Assembly: GCA_022846095.1 (NCBI GenBank)
Contig: AP025583.1
Coordinates: 3,497,279 to 3,561,278 of the forward strand
Source: Oscillospiraceae bacterium
Lineage (GTDB): Bacteria > Bacillota > Clostridia > Oscillospirales > Oscillospiraceae
DNA length: 64,000 bases
Reading direction: 5' to 3'
The notes beneath the pieces were generated by a model, which made no database searches, was not told where the DNA came from, and was given only the letters and a program-made list of their open reading frames with translations. Every line of letters begins with the position of its first letter. The stretch's first letter is position 1. Below, one piece after another: positions 42,923-51,991 of the stretch. The translations under genes and the position numbers were made by a program.

Positions 42923-42936
42923 TGCAAACGTTTCCA
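42923..42936. promoter_or_regulatory. cre-like/LacI-type site upstream of the kinase operon
   Basis: TGCAAACGTTTCCA, a near-palindrome around AAACGTTT, 33 bases before the GTG start of the large kinase. It fits the CcpA/LacI-family operator form with two deviations. No convincing -35/-10 pair stands out beside it. Confidence 0.35.
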
Positions 42937-42987
42937 AGCTAATTTTACTACCCGGGAGCGCTCAGTTGTTCCCAAAATTTTTAGGAG

Positions 42988-43022
42988 CAAAAAAAGAACC
43001 CCGCGCCGGCATGGCGCGGGGT
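42988..43022 (-). terminator. Terminator of the two-component operon
   Basis: ACCCCGCGCC, five-base loop, exact complement; on the minus strand it runs into TTCTTTTTTT. It lies 29 bases after the response-regulator stop and separates it from the kinase operon. Confidence 0.92.
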
Positions 43023-43050
43023 CGGGAGGACCGCCGGAAAACAGCGGAGC

Positions 43051-43632
43051 CTACGGGGCAAGGGGGCGGAAAATATGGTTCAGCTCCTTTTGGTTCTTGA
43101 GCCCCAGTTTTCGGAAAATCCCCGTCTTTTGGTTGGCGATGGTCTTGGCTGAGGAGCGCGACTCGGCCTTTTTCCCCATCATCCCGTCAAAGACGGCCCG
43201 CTCGGCGGGAGAGAGGGGCGCCAGGATGGCGGTGAGGATCAGATACTCCTGGGGCGTGTGCCCCCGGGCGGTGGCGCGGATGGTCGGAATGAGCGTGCTG
43301 AACTGGCTTTTGAACACGTACCCGGACGCAAACGCCCGGACGCTGGCCCGGATTACGGTGTCCGGGTCGTCGAAGGCCGTGAGGATAATTACCTTGGCGT
43401 CGGTGGCCAGACGAATTTCCCGCGCGGCCTCCACGCCGTCCAGCCCCGTGGAGGACAGGTTCAAATCCATCAGCACCAGGTCGGGCCGCTCCGCCTGGGC
43501 GGCCGCCACCGCCTCCAAGCGGCTTCCGCAGCAGCCCACCGCCTCCATGTCGCTCTGGGCCGTCACGGCCCGTTCAATGAGATAGCGGAAGTCCACGTCA
43601 TCCTCCACAATCAGAACCCGGATGAGATTCAC
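43051..43632 (-). CDS. Response regulator with short LuxR-like C-terminal domain
   Basis: Protein of 193 residues. Receiver domain (1-125) with acidic pocket D11/D12, phospho-acceptor D56 (VLMDLN) and a lysine in GYVFKSQF. The C-terminal ~65 residues (LSPAERAVFDGMM ... KTIANQKTGIFRKLGLKNQKEL) follow the LuxR/NarL pattern. It overlaps the histidine kinase stop by four bases, so the two are a pair. Targets unknown; the kinase/FHA operon directly downstream is a candidate. Confidence 0.9.
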   Translation of the reverse strand: MNLIRVLIVEDDVDFRYLIERAVTAQSDMEAVGCCGSRLEAVAAAQAERPDLVLMDLNLSSTGLDGVEAAREIRLATDAKVIILTAFDDPDTVIRASVRAFASGYVFKSQFSTLIPTIRATARGHTPQEYLILTAILAPLSPAERAVFDGMMGKKAESRSSAKTIANQKTGIFRKLGLKNQKELNHIFRPLAP

Positions 43633-45053
43633 TCTGCCGCCCCCTTTTTCAACGGGAAGAACAGCGAAAACACGCTGCCCCTGCCCGGCGCGCTGTCTAC
43701 CCGGATGCAGCCCCCGTGGGCGTCCATGACGTTATAGCAGTAGTACAGCCCCAGGCCCAGGTGGTGGTTGGTGGCCTTCGTGGTGTGATAGGGGTCGAAG
43801 AGGTGGGGCACGTCGGTCCGATCCACGCCGGGCCCGTCGTCCGACACTGTGATCACCGCCTGCCTGCGCTCCGGCTGGCTGCGGTAGGACAGGCGGATAT
43901 GCCCCGCCGCCCCGGCGGCGTCGGCGGCATTGGACAGCAGATTGGCCAGCACCTCCGCCAGATGGGCGCGGTCGCACACCAGGGGCTGCGGGTCGCACCG
44001 CTCCACCTGTACCTCCAGTCCCGCGCAGGCCGGTCCGGAGGCGCGCAGGCCCTCCACTGCCCTGCAGAACAGCTCCGCCACGTCGCAGGGCTCGCGCACG
44101 AGTGTAATCCGCTCCGAGTACAGACGGGTGCGGTTGATGAACTCCTTTAGATGCTCCGTCGAGCGGTCGATGATGTCCAGCTCCCGGCCGCACTCCCCAC
44201 CGGTCCGCTCCCGCAGCAGGCTGGCACACCACTCGATCTTCGCAATTTCGTTTTTCAGGGCGTGGCCCACGTACTGGGCGTTTTTCTGGATGACCTTGTC
44301 GCCACCGGACCAGTCGTAGGTCTCCCGGGTGAGGCGTGTGCCCCAGATGCCATCCCGGAACACGTTGTATACATAGTAGATCAGCAGCACCAAGATGACC
44401 AGCAGGTTCCCCTGCCAGAGCTTGAACAGATTCTTGAGCCCCAGCAGGTGGATGGCGAAGGCGGAGACCAGCCAGTACCAGATGGGCATGAGCACCACCA
44501 CGGCCACCATCTTCCGCTGCCGGTAGCGGGCGGTGAGCCGCTCCTCCCGCAGAGTGTGCAGCAGGAGCAGGGTGAAGACGGCCCCGTAAAGCCAGTTGTA
44601 GACGGCGACCGAGAGGTAGTAGGCCGGGATGTAGAGCTGGTAGTAGCGGGTCTGAGCGTAGGGGACGAAGAGGGCGTAGGCCACGCCGGGTACGAAGACC
44701 AGCAGGCGGGCCCAGTGGAAAAGCCCGGGGTAGCGGGTGTCCAGGTGGCTGAAATAGAAGGAAAAGACCATGGCCGCGGGCATGGCGAAGTAGTACAGCA
44801 CCGCCGTGAGCACCGAATACAGCTGCGTGGAAAGCATGTGCGTCAAAACACCGGCGTCCACCAGCATGGGGCCGAGAGTAAAGTATAGATATTCCTTGAA
44901 TACGCCCATGCTGAACAGGATCCCGCTCATACAGCACCAGAAATTCAGCCGGTTCCTGGGGTTTGAGACGTAGATCAGGATAAAAAGCATCCAAATCAAG
45001 AGGGTGAACACCAGCAGGAATTCACCCGGCAGGCCCCTTGCGCTTCCTATCAC
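43629..45053 (-). CDS. Membrane sensor histidine kinase
   Basis: Histidine kinase of 474 residues. About seven transmembrane helices in the first 235 residues form the sensor, with almost no extracellular domain. The phospho-acceptor is H264 in VGHALKNEI, an unusual H-box without the H-E/D-L-R pattern. The ATPase domain has NLLSNAADAA, DDGPGV and HHLGLGLYYC. The signal is probably lipid-soluble or membrane-linked. Cognate response regulator overlaps at 43632. Confidence 0.9.
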   Translation of the reverse strand: MIGSARGLPGEFLLVFTLLIWMLFILIYVSNPRNRLNFWCCMSGILFSMGVFKEYLYFTLGPMLVDAGVLTHMLSTQLYSVLTAVLYYFAMPAAMVFSFYFSHLDTRYPGLFHWARLLVFVPGVAYALFVPYAQTRYYQLYIPAYYLSVAVYNWLYGAVFTLLLLHTLREERLTARYRQRKMVAVVVLMPIWYWLVSAFAIHLLGLKNLFKLWQGNLLVILVLLIYYVYNVFRDGIWGTRLTRETYDWSGGDKVIQKNAQYVGHALKNEIAKIEWCASLLRERTGGECGRELDIIDRSTEHLKEFINRTRLYSERITLVREPCDVAELFCRAVEGLRASGPACAGLEVQVERCDPQPLVCDRAHLAEVLANLLSNAADAAGAAGHIRLSYRSQPERRQAVITVSDDGPGVDRTDVPHLFDPYHTTKATNHHLGLGLYYCYNVMDAHGGCIRVDSAPGRGSVFSLFFPLKKGAAE

Positions 45054-45133
45054 GCTAATGCCCCCCGCATATAACGGATTCGGGTGGGACGGCGAATTGA
45101 AGCGGGTTGGCGGCCATCCCCTTTCCCATTTTT

Positions 45134-45162
45134 ATTCTAGCATAGCCGCGTGGGGTTGTCTA
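45134..45162 (-). promoter_or_regulatory. Promoter of the two-component operon
   Basis: Minus strand: -35 TAGACA (45157-45162), 17-base spacer, extended -10 TGCTAGAAT (TAGAAT at 45134-45139), about 80 bases before the histidine kinase ATG. Confidence 0.7.
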
Positions 45163-45197
45163 ACTTCGTTTTAAACTACTGCGGTGCGGGGCAGAAC

Positions 45198-45237
45198 AAC
45201 GCCCCCGAGAACGCAAAATTGTGTTCCCGGGGGCGTT
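45198..45237 (-). terminator. Terminator of the sugar-acid operon
   Basis: A 17-bp stem (AACGCCCCCGAGAACGC and near complement; two G-U-type positions) around AAAATT, 14 bases after the LarA-like stop. T-rich sequence is modest on both sides. Confidence 0.75.
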
Positions 45238-45250
45238 TCCATTCATGGTA

Positions 45251-46744
45251 TTACCCGCAGCAGCAGCCGCCGTGAAGCCCGGCGGTGGAGCTGTTGAGGC
45301 TGGGGTCCTTCATGCACAGGTGGACGGCGGTGGTCTTGAAGGCCCGGGGCAGGGCCAGGATGTTGGGCTCCTCCCCCACGAACTTACGCTTCGCGTCCTC
45401 CAGCGCCTCCTCAAAGGTGGCGCGGGTCTTTAACCCCATCCCGCGGGCGTACCCCGGCTCCCGCGCGCCCACGATGTAGATCGCGCTGGTGCTGCGCTCC
45501 GCCAAATGCCCGCAGCTCATCATCGAGAACCCGTGGAACGGGTGGAACGCGTTGGCGAAGCGGTACTTTCTGATGTACTCCTCCTTTGTGGCGAAGTACT
45601 CCCCGTACCGGTTCATGTCCGGCAGCGTGTTCATGTAGTCGTGCTGGAACAGCTCGTACAGCTCCCGCAGGTACGGCCACCGCTCGTCGTGGAAGTACCC
45701 GTCGCAGATGCTGCTGACGATGAACACACAGCGCTCCGACATGATCCGCTTGTGCCGGATCACCTGGGCCGAGAGCGCCTGCATCATCTGGATGGGGTTG
45801 GTGCCCATACCGTCCCCGTAGTGGAAGTTGGTGGGCATACCGAACACGATAATATCGTACTTCTTCTCCGCCCAGTGCACGTACGTCCGCTTGTCCGCCT
45901 CCTTCCACGACACGGGCTGCATCTCCTTCGCCCAGCCCGAGTAAATGGCGATCTGGCGGGAGTCCGTGTCCAGCACCGCGTCGCAGCAGAAGAACTTCTT
46001 CCCCATCTTTTCTTCCATGTACATGCCCTGCTGGTCGAACTTGTTGCGCATCTCGCTGTGGGTGGACACAGGCACAAAGTCCTGCCGGTGCATCACCTGG
46101 GGCACGTGGTGGGCGCTGATGCTCTTCCAGTGGGTGATGCCGGTGGCGCAGTGCTTGTACCCGCCCGAGTAGCCCCCGTAGGGGTTGCCCTGGGTGTGGC
46201 CGATGAGGATGGCCACGTCGGCGTCAAAGACGTACTTGTTCATCAGCACGTGGTCCCCGTGGCTGGTATAGCCCAGGTCCACCAGGTGCTCGTAGTCCTC
46301 GCTGTCGTGGCTGGTGATCTGGCCGGTGGGGTAAAACTCGCTAAATAGCTCCGGGCCAAGGATGGTCTGCATCTCGGGCACCGAGGTGCGGGGGTGCAGG
46401 CCGTTGGAGAAGAGCAGCAGCACGTCCTTCTTCTCCACCCCCGCGGCGTACAGCTCGTCCAGGCAGGCCCGGATGGACACACGGCGGTGGCTGGTGGGCT
46501 GGTTGCCCCCCTTGACGATGTCCGGGATGATGATGGTGACGGTGGAGCCCCTGTGGGCCAGCTCCCGCAGGGCGGGCATCCCGATGGGATTGCGGATGGA
46601 CGCCATGGTGGCGTTGTACAGGCTGTCCCAGTCCTGGGGCAGGCAGGGGGGATCGGCCACCGTCTCGCCGGGGACGAAAATGTCCGTCGTGTCGGGCAGG
46701 CTGGCGCTCATCAGCCCCGATCCGTATTCAAAGTCCAGTTTCAT
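45251..46744 (-). CDS. LarA-like nickel-dependent hydroxyacid racemase/epimerase (DUF2088)
   Basis: Protein of 497 residues in the lactate racemase superfamily. Visible are an IIPD segment (LarA's D-x-T-R region, here DIVK), NGLHPRTSVPE (LarA's TGTHR region), and GGYSGGYKHCATG (LarA's FSGGRK-PG with the cofactor-binding lysine). Such enzymes use a nickel-pincer cofactor made by LarBCE, not encoded here. With mannonate dehydratase in the operon, 2-epimerisation of a sugar acid (for example gluconate/mannonate) is the best guess. C-terminus ends in GGCCCG. GGGAG precedes the ATG at 46744. Confidence 0.82.
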   Translation of the reverse strand: MKLDFEYGSGLMSASLPDTTDIFVPGETVADPPCLPQDWDSLYNATMASIRNPIGMPALRELAHRGSTVTIIIPDIVKGGNQPTSHRRVSIRACLDELYAAGVEKKDVLLLFSNGLHPRTSVPEMQTILGPELFSEFYPTGQITSHDSEDYEHLVDLGYTSHGDHVLMNKYVFDADVAILIGHTQGNPYGGYSGGYKHCATGITHWKSISAHHVPQVMHRQDFVPVSTHSEMRNKFDQQGMYMEEKMGKKFFCCDAVLDTDSRQIAIYSGWAKEMQPVSWKEADKRTYVHWAEKKYDIIVFGMPTNFHYGDGMGTNPIQMMQALSAQVIRHKRIMSERCVFIVSSICDGYFHDERWPYLRELYELFQHDYMNTLPDMNRYGEYFATKEEYIRKYRFANAFHPFHGFSMMSCGHLAERSTSAIYIVGAREPGYARGMGLKTRATFEEALEDAKRKFVGEEPNILALPRAFKTTAVHLCMKDPSLNSSTAGLHGGCCCG

Positions 46745-46758
46745 AAAATCTCCCTTCT

Positions 46759-47853
46759 CTATGAAAGACCCCGGAAGAGGATATGCTCCTTGCTCCGCAG
46801 GCGCAGCAGCTCTTCCTGCGTCTCCAGGGGCATCCGCTCCCGCAGGAAGGAGAACAGCGCGTCCGCCTCCCCCGGGGTGTGGGCAAGTCCCAGATCCTCC
46901 AGGCAGGCGGGCATACCCCGGGCCCGTAAAAAGTCCTCCAGCGCGGCGGCCTCCCCCTCGTCCGCGCCGTTGACCGCCAGCTGATAGACCAGGGAGGCCC
47001 CCACCAGCTCGCCGTGGAGGAAGGTCCGGGCCAGCGGCCGCCTGTGGCAGCAGAAGTAGCTGTAGAGCATGTGGCTGACCGCGGCCTGCTTTCCGCCGCA
47101 GGCCAGGGAGGAGATCAGGCCCGTCAGTTGCATCGCCGCGCACAGGCAGTCCTCCAGCAGCGGCGTGGGCCGGGCCGCGTCCAGATCCGAGGCCAGCGCC
47201 GCCCGGTGCTCCAGGAAGCGGTAAAACGTGCTTTTGGCCAGCTCCCCGGCCGTCTGCGAAAAAACATTCTGCTCCCATTGGCCGGAGTGCAGCAGATTGT
47301 ATTGGATCTCCGGGTATTTGGCCATGGCGTCCACAATTCCGGCCCAGTTGAGGCGCTGGGGGCAGTCCCCCAGCAGGATGTCCAGATCCGCAATCACCGA
47401 GAAGGGCGGGTAGCGGGTCCAGTAGTTGCCCACAAAGGCCCCCTCGTCGGTGTACTCCACCGACAGCCAGGCCGAGCAGGCGCAGGTGGCGGCGCAGGTG
47501 GGCACGGTGATGGCGCGCACGCCCAGCTTGTCCGAGGCGATCTTGGCCGTGTCCAGCGCCCGGCCCCCGCCCACGCCGACGACGCAGTCCGCGCCCCACG
47601 CCGCGCCCGCCCGGGCGGCGGCGTCATAGGCGGAGGGGCTGCAGTGGCCGGAAAAGGGGTGGTACGTATAGGCCGCCCCGGCCCCGGCCAGGGAGGCGGA
47701 CACCGCCTCCCCGACCTTGGGCCAGACGGCGGCGTCCGCCACCACCAGGGCGCGGCCGCCCAGCAGGCGCGCCTCCTCCCCCAGGCGGGAGAGCACCCCG
47801 GAGCCCTGGAAGTACCGCCCGGAGCAGAGCTGAATCAGGCTGCCGCCCCTCAC
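46759..47853 (-). CDS. Iron/zinc-containing dehydrogenase, glycerol dehydrogenase-like
   Basis: Dehydrogenase of 364 residues. NAD-binding GVGGGRALDTAKIASD and VPTCAATCACSAWLSV resemble GldA and glycerol-1-phosphate dehydrogenases. Metal ligands: D in GIVDAMAKYPE, H in VSHMLYSYF, H in FLHGELVG. It could reduce the aldehyde made by the aldolase or oxidise a polyol. The start is GTG 47853, overlapping the TctA stop by four bases (GTGA), so translation is coupled; the ribosome site is weak (AAGGCGG). Confidence 0.83.
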   Translation of the reverse strand: MRGGSLIQLCSGRYFQGSGVLSRLGEEARLLGGRALVVADAAVWPKVGEAVSASLAGAGAAYTYHPFSGHCSPSAYDAAARAGAAWGADCVVGVGGGRALDTAKIASDKLGVRAITVPTCAATCACSAWLSVEYTDEGAFVGNYWTRYPPFSVIADLDILLGDCPQRLNWAGIVDAMAKYPEIQYNLLHSGQWEQNVFSQTAGELAKSTFYRFLEHRAALASDLDAARPTPLLEDCLCAAMQLTGLISSLACGGKQAAVSHMLYSYFCCHRRPLARTFLHGELVGASLVYQLAVNGADEGEAAALEDFLRARGMPACLEDLGLAHTPGEADALFSFLRERMPLETQEELLRLRSKEHILFRGLS

Positions 47854-49337
47854 TGCCGCGCCGCCTTGCGCTCGTCCAGCTTTTTCTTGACGTAGGGCAG
47901 CACCAGCATCACCACCGACAGGGCGATAAAGAAGCAGGCGATGGGGGAGGTAAAGAAGGTGCTCCAGTTCCCCTTGGAGACGATGAGGGCCCGGCGGAGG
48001 TTGGACTCGCACAGCTTGCCCAGCACCAGGCCGATGACCATGGGGGTGAGGGGGAAGTCCAGCTTGGTGACAAAGTAGCCGAAAATGCCGATGACCACCA
48101 TCAAAATGGCGTTAAAAACCGAGTAGTCGATGGCGTAGGCGCCGATGACGCAGAGCACCACCAGGATGGGCACCAGGGTGTGGGTGGGAATTTTCGTGAT
48201 GTTCACGAAGCCCCGGATGAACAGCCGGCCCTGCAGGTACATAAACAGGTTGACCACGATAAGGCCGATCATGATGGTGTACACCCACTCCTTTTGCTGC
48301 ACAAAGAGCTGGGGTCCGGCGGCGATGCCCTGCATGGTGAGGGCGCCCAGCAGCACGGCGGTGTTGGTGTCGCCGGGGATGCCCAGGGTGAGCAGCGGGA
48401 TGAGGGTGGCGCCGGTGACGGCGTTGTTGGCCGACTCGGAGGCCACCACGGCCTCCTCGCAGCCATGGCCGAACGCCTCTGGGGTCTTGGAGCAGCGCTT
48501 GGCCTCGTTATAGGCCAGGAAGGAGGAGATGGCCGCGCCGGTGCCGGGCACCGCGCCGATAAAGACGCCGAGTATGCTGGACTTGAGCAGGGTCAGCTTG
48601 TACTTGAGCACGTCCCGGAAGGCGATCTTCTCCTTCTCCACCTTGAGGGCCGCCCCCATGTTCCGGTGCAGATCCCGGCCCTTGTTCATGATCTCCGTGA
48701 TGGCGAACAGACCGATGAGCACGGGGATGGTGTCGATGCCCCCCTGCATGCGGTTGATGCCGAAGGTGAAGCGGCTCACGCCGTCCATGGGGTCGATACC
48801 CACGCAGGAGATCAGCAGGCCCACGAAGCCCATGAGCAGGCCCTTGATCTGGGACTTGCCGCCCACGCTGGCGATGATGGTCAGGCCGAAGAGGGCCAGG
48901 GCGAAGTACTCGCTGGGGCCGAATTTCAGGGCGAAGGCGGCGATGGGCGGCGCGGCGAAGAGCAGCACGACACAGCTGAACAGCCCGCCGATGGTGGAGG
49001 CGGAGAGGGCGTCGTGCAGGGCCCTGAGGCCGTGGCCCTTCTTGGCCATCTGGTAGCCGTCCAGCGCCGTGGCGGCGGAGGCGGGGGTGCCGGGGGTGTT
49101 GATGAGGATGGCGGTGATGGATCCGCCGTAGATGCCGCCGCAGTAGACGCCCAGCAGCAGCAGGATGCCGGTGATGGGGTTGAGCCCGTAGGTCAGGGGG
49201 AGCAGCAGGGCGATGCACATGGTGCCGGTCAGGCCGGGCAGCGCGCCCACGATGATGCCGCCCGCCATGCCGATGTTGATCCACAGCAGGTTTTCCAGGG
49301 TGAACAGCCCGCTCAGCACAGAGGTAATCATGTCCAT
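47850..49337 (-). CDS. tctA: Tripartite tricarboxylate transporter large permease, TctA family
   Basis: Permease of 495 residues with about 12 helices. Family motifs: GALPGLTGTMCIALLLPLTYGLNP, GVYCGGIYGGSITAILINTPGTPASAATALDGYQMA and IGAVPGTGAAISSFLAY. It imports organic acids with Na+ or H+ using the TctC binding protein. AAGGAGG lies ten bases before the ATG. Confidence 0.94.
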   Translation of the reverse strand: MDMITSVLSGLFTLENLLWINIGMAGGIIVGALPGLTGTMCIALLLPLTYGLNPITGILLLLGVYCGGIYGGSITAILINTPGTPASAATALDGYQMAKKGHGLRALHDALSASTIGGLFSCVVLLFAAPPIAAFALKFGPSEYFALALFGLTIIASVGGKSQIKGLLMGFVGLLISCVGIDPMDGVSRFTFGINRMQGGIDTIPVLIGLFAITEIMNKGRDLHRNMGAALKVEKEKIAFRDVLKYKLTLLKSSILGVFIGAVPGTGAAISSFLAYNEAKRCSKTPEAFGHGCEEAVVASESANNAVTGATLIPLLTLGIPGDTNTAVLLGALTMQGIAAGPQLFVQQKEWVYTIMIGLIVVNLFMYLQGRLFIRGFVNITKIPTHTLVPILVVLCVIGAYAIDYSVFNAILMVVIGIFGYFVTKLDFPLTPMVIGLVLGKLCESNLRRALIVSKGNWSTFFTSPIACFFIALSVVMLVLPYVKKKLDERKAARQ

Positions 49338-49357
49338 AGTTCAATAGCCTCCTTCGA

Positions 49358-49834
49358 TTACGGCAGACGCACGGAGAGCAGCATGGTGAACCCCAGCCAG
49401 ACCAGGAAGGCCACGGCGTAGATCAGCGGGTAAATCCATACCTTCTTCACGCGGAACAGCAGCAGGATGGCCGTGGTGGCCAGAAAGGTGGACAGGAAGT
49501 AGCCCAGGGTCTGGAACAGGGCGGAATAGGCCAGCACGATGAGGGCCAGCACCACGGCGCGCAGCTCGTCCCGCAGGGCGGCCTTCTTCTCCCCGGGGGC
49601 GCCCGCCCCGGCCTGCTCCCGCGCGGCGGCCTCTTTGCGGTGCTTCACCAGGGTGACGGCCAGCAGGGCCAGGCTCAGCGCCACCATGCACACGCCGATG
49701 AAGGTGGGGAACACCTGGGGCCCCATGACCGACACGCCGGGGTCCTTGATGGTGAGGGGCACCGCGATCAGCACCAGGGCCCCGAAGGCCAAAAACACAA
49801 AGGACGAGATCAAATCCTTTTTAAACTGACTCAT
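49358..49834 (-). CDS. tctB: Tripartite tricarboxylate transporter small permease, TctB family
   Basis: Small membrane protein of 158 residues with four helices, as expected of TctB: helix, the GPQVFPTFIGVCMVALSLAL segment, a charged loop, two more helices. It lies between the TctC hairpin and tctA. AAGGAGGG precedes the ATG. Confidence 0.92.
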   Translation of the reverse strand: MSQFKKDLISSFVFLAFGALVLIAVPLTIKDPGVSVMGPQVFPTFIGVCMVALSLALLAVTLVKHRKEAAAREQAGAGAPGEKKAALRDELRAVVLALIVLAYSALFQTLGYFLSTFLATTAILLLFRVKKVWIYPLIYAVAFLVWLGFTMLLSVRLP

Positions 49835-49859
49835 AAGTTCCCTCCTTTAGGATGGTAAA

Positions 49860-49890
49860 AGCGGAGGGCCCCCGCGGGGCCCTCCGCTTC
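49860..49890 (-). terminator. Perfect 14-bp hairpin after the TctC gene
   Basis: AAGCGGAGGGCCCC with a three-base loop and exact complement, five bases after the TctC stop; TTTTACC follows on the minus strand. Probably a leaky terminator that lets the binding protein outnumber TctA/TctB. Confidence 0.78.
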
Positions 49891-49894
49891 GGGG

Positions 49895-50893
49895 TTAGCC
49901 GGCCAGCAGAGCCTGGTTGACCGCAGCCTCGTCGTTGATGCGCTGCACCATCTCGTCGGTGGTCATGGTGAGGGGGAGCAGGTTGTTGTTCGCGCAGAAC
50001 TCCTTGTACTCGTCGGTGGCGGTGATGGCGTTGAGGGTGGTGGAGATCTGCTCCACGATGTCCGCCGGGGTGCTGGCGGGGACGATGAGGAACTTCCACA
50101 CGCTCATCACCACGTCGTAGCCCTGCTCCTTAAAGGTGGGGATGTCCTTGATGCCCTCGCGGGGGTCGCGCTCGTCGTTGAACACGCCGATGGCCACCAC
50201 GTCGCCGGACTCCACGTACTGCATGACCTCGCCGGGGTGGCCCACGGCCACGTCGATGTGCCCGCCCAGCAGGGCGGCCAGGGTGGGGGAGCTGCCGTCG
50301 TAGGACACGCCGGTGGCCTCCACGTCGGTCATGGAGAAGAACTGCTTCTGGCTCAGCTCCATCAGGCTGCCGCTGCCGGAGAAGCCGTAGGTGACGGACG
50401 GACGGGCGAGCAGGTCCTCCAGGCCGGTGATCCCGGTGTTCTTGCCCGCGATCATGATGATGGGCTCGTTGGACAGGGCGGCCACGGGGATGAAGTCCTC
50501 AATGGTGTAGTCCACGTCGCGGACGTAGGGCTGGAGGGTGAACACGCCGATGGCCTCCTGGCAGATGGTGTAGCCGTCGCCGGCGGTGTTCTTGAACTCG
50601 GTGGTGGCCACGGTGCCGCCCGCGCCGCCGCTGTTCTGCACCACCATGTTCACGCCGAAGTAATCCTTGCGGGCGCCGATCTCGGCGATGATGCGGGTCA
50701 GGCCGTCGGAGGTGCCGCCCGCGTCCCAGGGGCAGACCAGGGTAATGGTGCTCTTGGGGTAGCCGGTGGAGGCGCCGCCGGAGCTTGCGCCGGGGTTGGC
50801 GCTGGCAGGCGCGCCGCCGCCGCTGCCGCAGGCGGCCAGGGGAAGGACCATTGCCAGGGAGAGGGCGAGCGCTGCGAGTTTCTTCGTTTTCAT
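49895..50893 (-). CDS. tctC: Tripartite tricarboxylate transporter substrate-binding lipoprotein, TctC family
   Basis: Binding lipoprotein of 332 residues: signal peptide with lipobox PLAAC (cysteine near 22), then the Bug/TctC fold with ITLVCPWDAGGTSD, VQNSGGAGGTVATTEF and PTLAALLGGHIDVAVGHPGE. It binds a carboxylate outside the membrane; sugar acids fit the operon. The ATG at 50893 follows AGAGGT; an in-frame TTG seven codons upstream is less likely. Confidence 0.93.
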   Translation of the reverse strand: MKTKKLAALALSLAMVLPLAACGSGGGAPASANPGASSGGASTGYPKSTITLVCPWDAGGTSDGLTRIIAEIGARKDYFGVNMVVQNSGGAGGTVATTEFKNTAGDGYTICQEAIGVFTLQPYVRDVDYTIEDFIPVAALSNEPIIMIAGKNTGITGLEDLLARPSVTYGFSGSGSLMELSQKQFFSMTDVEATGVSYDGSSPTLAALLGGHIDVAVGHPGEVMQYVESGDVVAIGVFNDERDPREGIKDIPTFKEQGYDVVMSVWKFLIVPASTPADIVEQISTTLNAITATDEYKEFCANNNLLPLTMTTDEMVQRINDEAAVNQALLAG

Positions 50894-50947
50894 GTCTGTG
50901 TACCTCTTTTCCAATCTTTTATGGTCGGCTGCTTTCCGCAGCAGGAG

Positions 50948-51991
50948 TTAAGACAGGTGTTCCAGGGCCTCCCACAGCCCCGCCAGGTAGGACACGCCCA
51001 TGGCCCGGTCGTACAGGCCGTAGCCGGGCCTGCCCCGCTCCCCCCACACCATGCGGCCGTGGTCGGCACGGATTACGCCGTCGAAGCCCCGGCGGTGCAG
51101 GGCGGCGAGGATGGCGGCCATGTCCAGGCTGCCGCAGGCGGAGGGGTGGGCGCTCTCGGAGAAGTCCGCGCCCGCCTCCCAAAGGACGTTGCGGGCGTGG
51201 ACGAAGGGGATTTTTCCGTCGGCGGCCAGGCGGTCGGCGATGGCCGCCACGTCGTTGTCCCTGCCGCTGCCCAGGGAGCCGGTGCACAGGGTCACGCCGT
51301 TGGCAGGCGAGTCCACAATGGCGGTCAGGCGCAGCAGGTCCTCCAGAGAGGAGACGATGCGGGGCAGGCCGAACACGGGCAGGGGCGGGTCGTCGGGGTG
51401 GATGGCCAGCCGCACCCCCAGCCGCTCGGCCTCGGGCACCACGGCCTGGAGAAAATAGGTCAGGTTTTTCCACATGCCCGCCCGGCCCAGGGCCCGGTAC
51501 TGCTCCAGCAGCGCGCCCGCCTCCCCCGGCCCGGCGGAGAAGTTCCAGCCGGGGAGCCTGAGCTCGGCCCTGGCCGGGTCCAGGGCGTCCAGCTCGGCCC
51601 GATGGAAGGCCACGGTGCGGGAGCCGTCGGGCAGGGGGCGGTCCAGATCGGTGCGCACCCAGCCGAAGAGGGGCATGAAATTGTAGCACACCGTGGTCAC
51701 GCCGCAGCGGGCCAGGCGGCGCAGGTTCTCCACGTAGGTCTCGATGCGGCCCTCCCGCCCGGGCAGGCCCAGCTTGATGTCCTCATGGACGCCCAGGCCC
51801 TCGGCCACCGTAAAGGCCAGGCCGTGTTCGGCGCACCGGGCGCTCAGCGCGGCGATCTCCTCCTCCGGCCAGAGCTGCCCGGCGGGCACGCCGTAGCAGG
51901 CGGCCACCACGGTGGAAATACAGGGGATCTGCCGGATATACGCCAGCGGGATGGAATCCTCCGGGCCGTACCAGCGAAAGCCGAAGTTCAT
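50948..51991 (-). CDS. uxuA: Mannonate dehydratase
   Basis: Enzyme of 347 residues converting D-mannonate to 2-keto-3-deoxygluconate. UxuA motifs are complete: CYNFMP, IHPDDPP, CTGSLGSGRDND, HARN, SAHPSACGSLDM, RADHGRMVWGE. It overlaps the aldolase gene stop by four bases. It feeds the KDG aldolase-type enzyme encoded upstream. Confidence 0.92.
   Translation of the reverse strand: MNFGFRWYGPEDSIPLAYIRQIPCISTVVAACYGVPAGQLWPEEEIAALSARCAEHGLAFTVAEGLGVHEDIKLGLPGREGRIETYVENLRRLARCGVTTVCYNFMPLFGWVRTDLDRPLPDGSRTVAFHRAELDALDPARAELRLPGWNFSAGPGEAGALLEQYRALGRAGMWKNLTYFLQAVVPEAERLGVRLAIHPDDPPLPVFGLPRIVSSLEDLLRLTAIVDSPANGVTLCTGSLGSGRDNDVAAIADRLAADGKIPFVHARNVLWEAGADFSESAHPSACGSLDMAAILAALHRRGFDGVIRADHGRMVWGERGRPGYGLYDRAMGVSYLAGLWEALEHLS

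Noticed and set aside
40305-43100. 931-codon plus-strand frame opposite the large kinase
   Set aside because: Mirror of a GC-rich gene; repeats of Val/Gly/His without fold signals.
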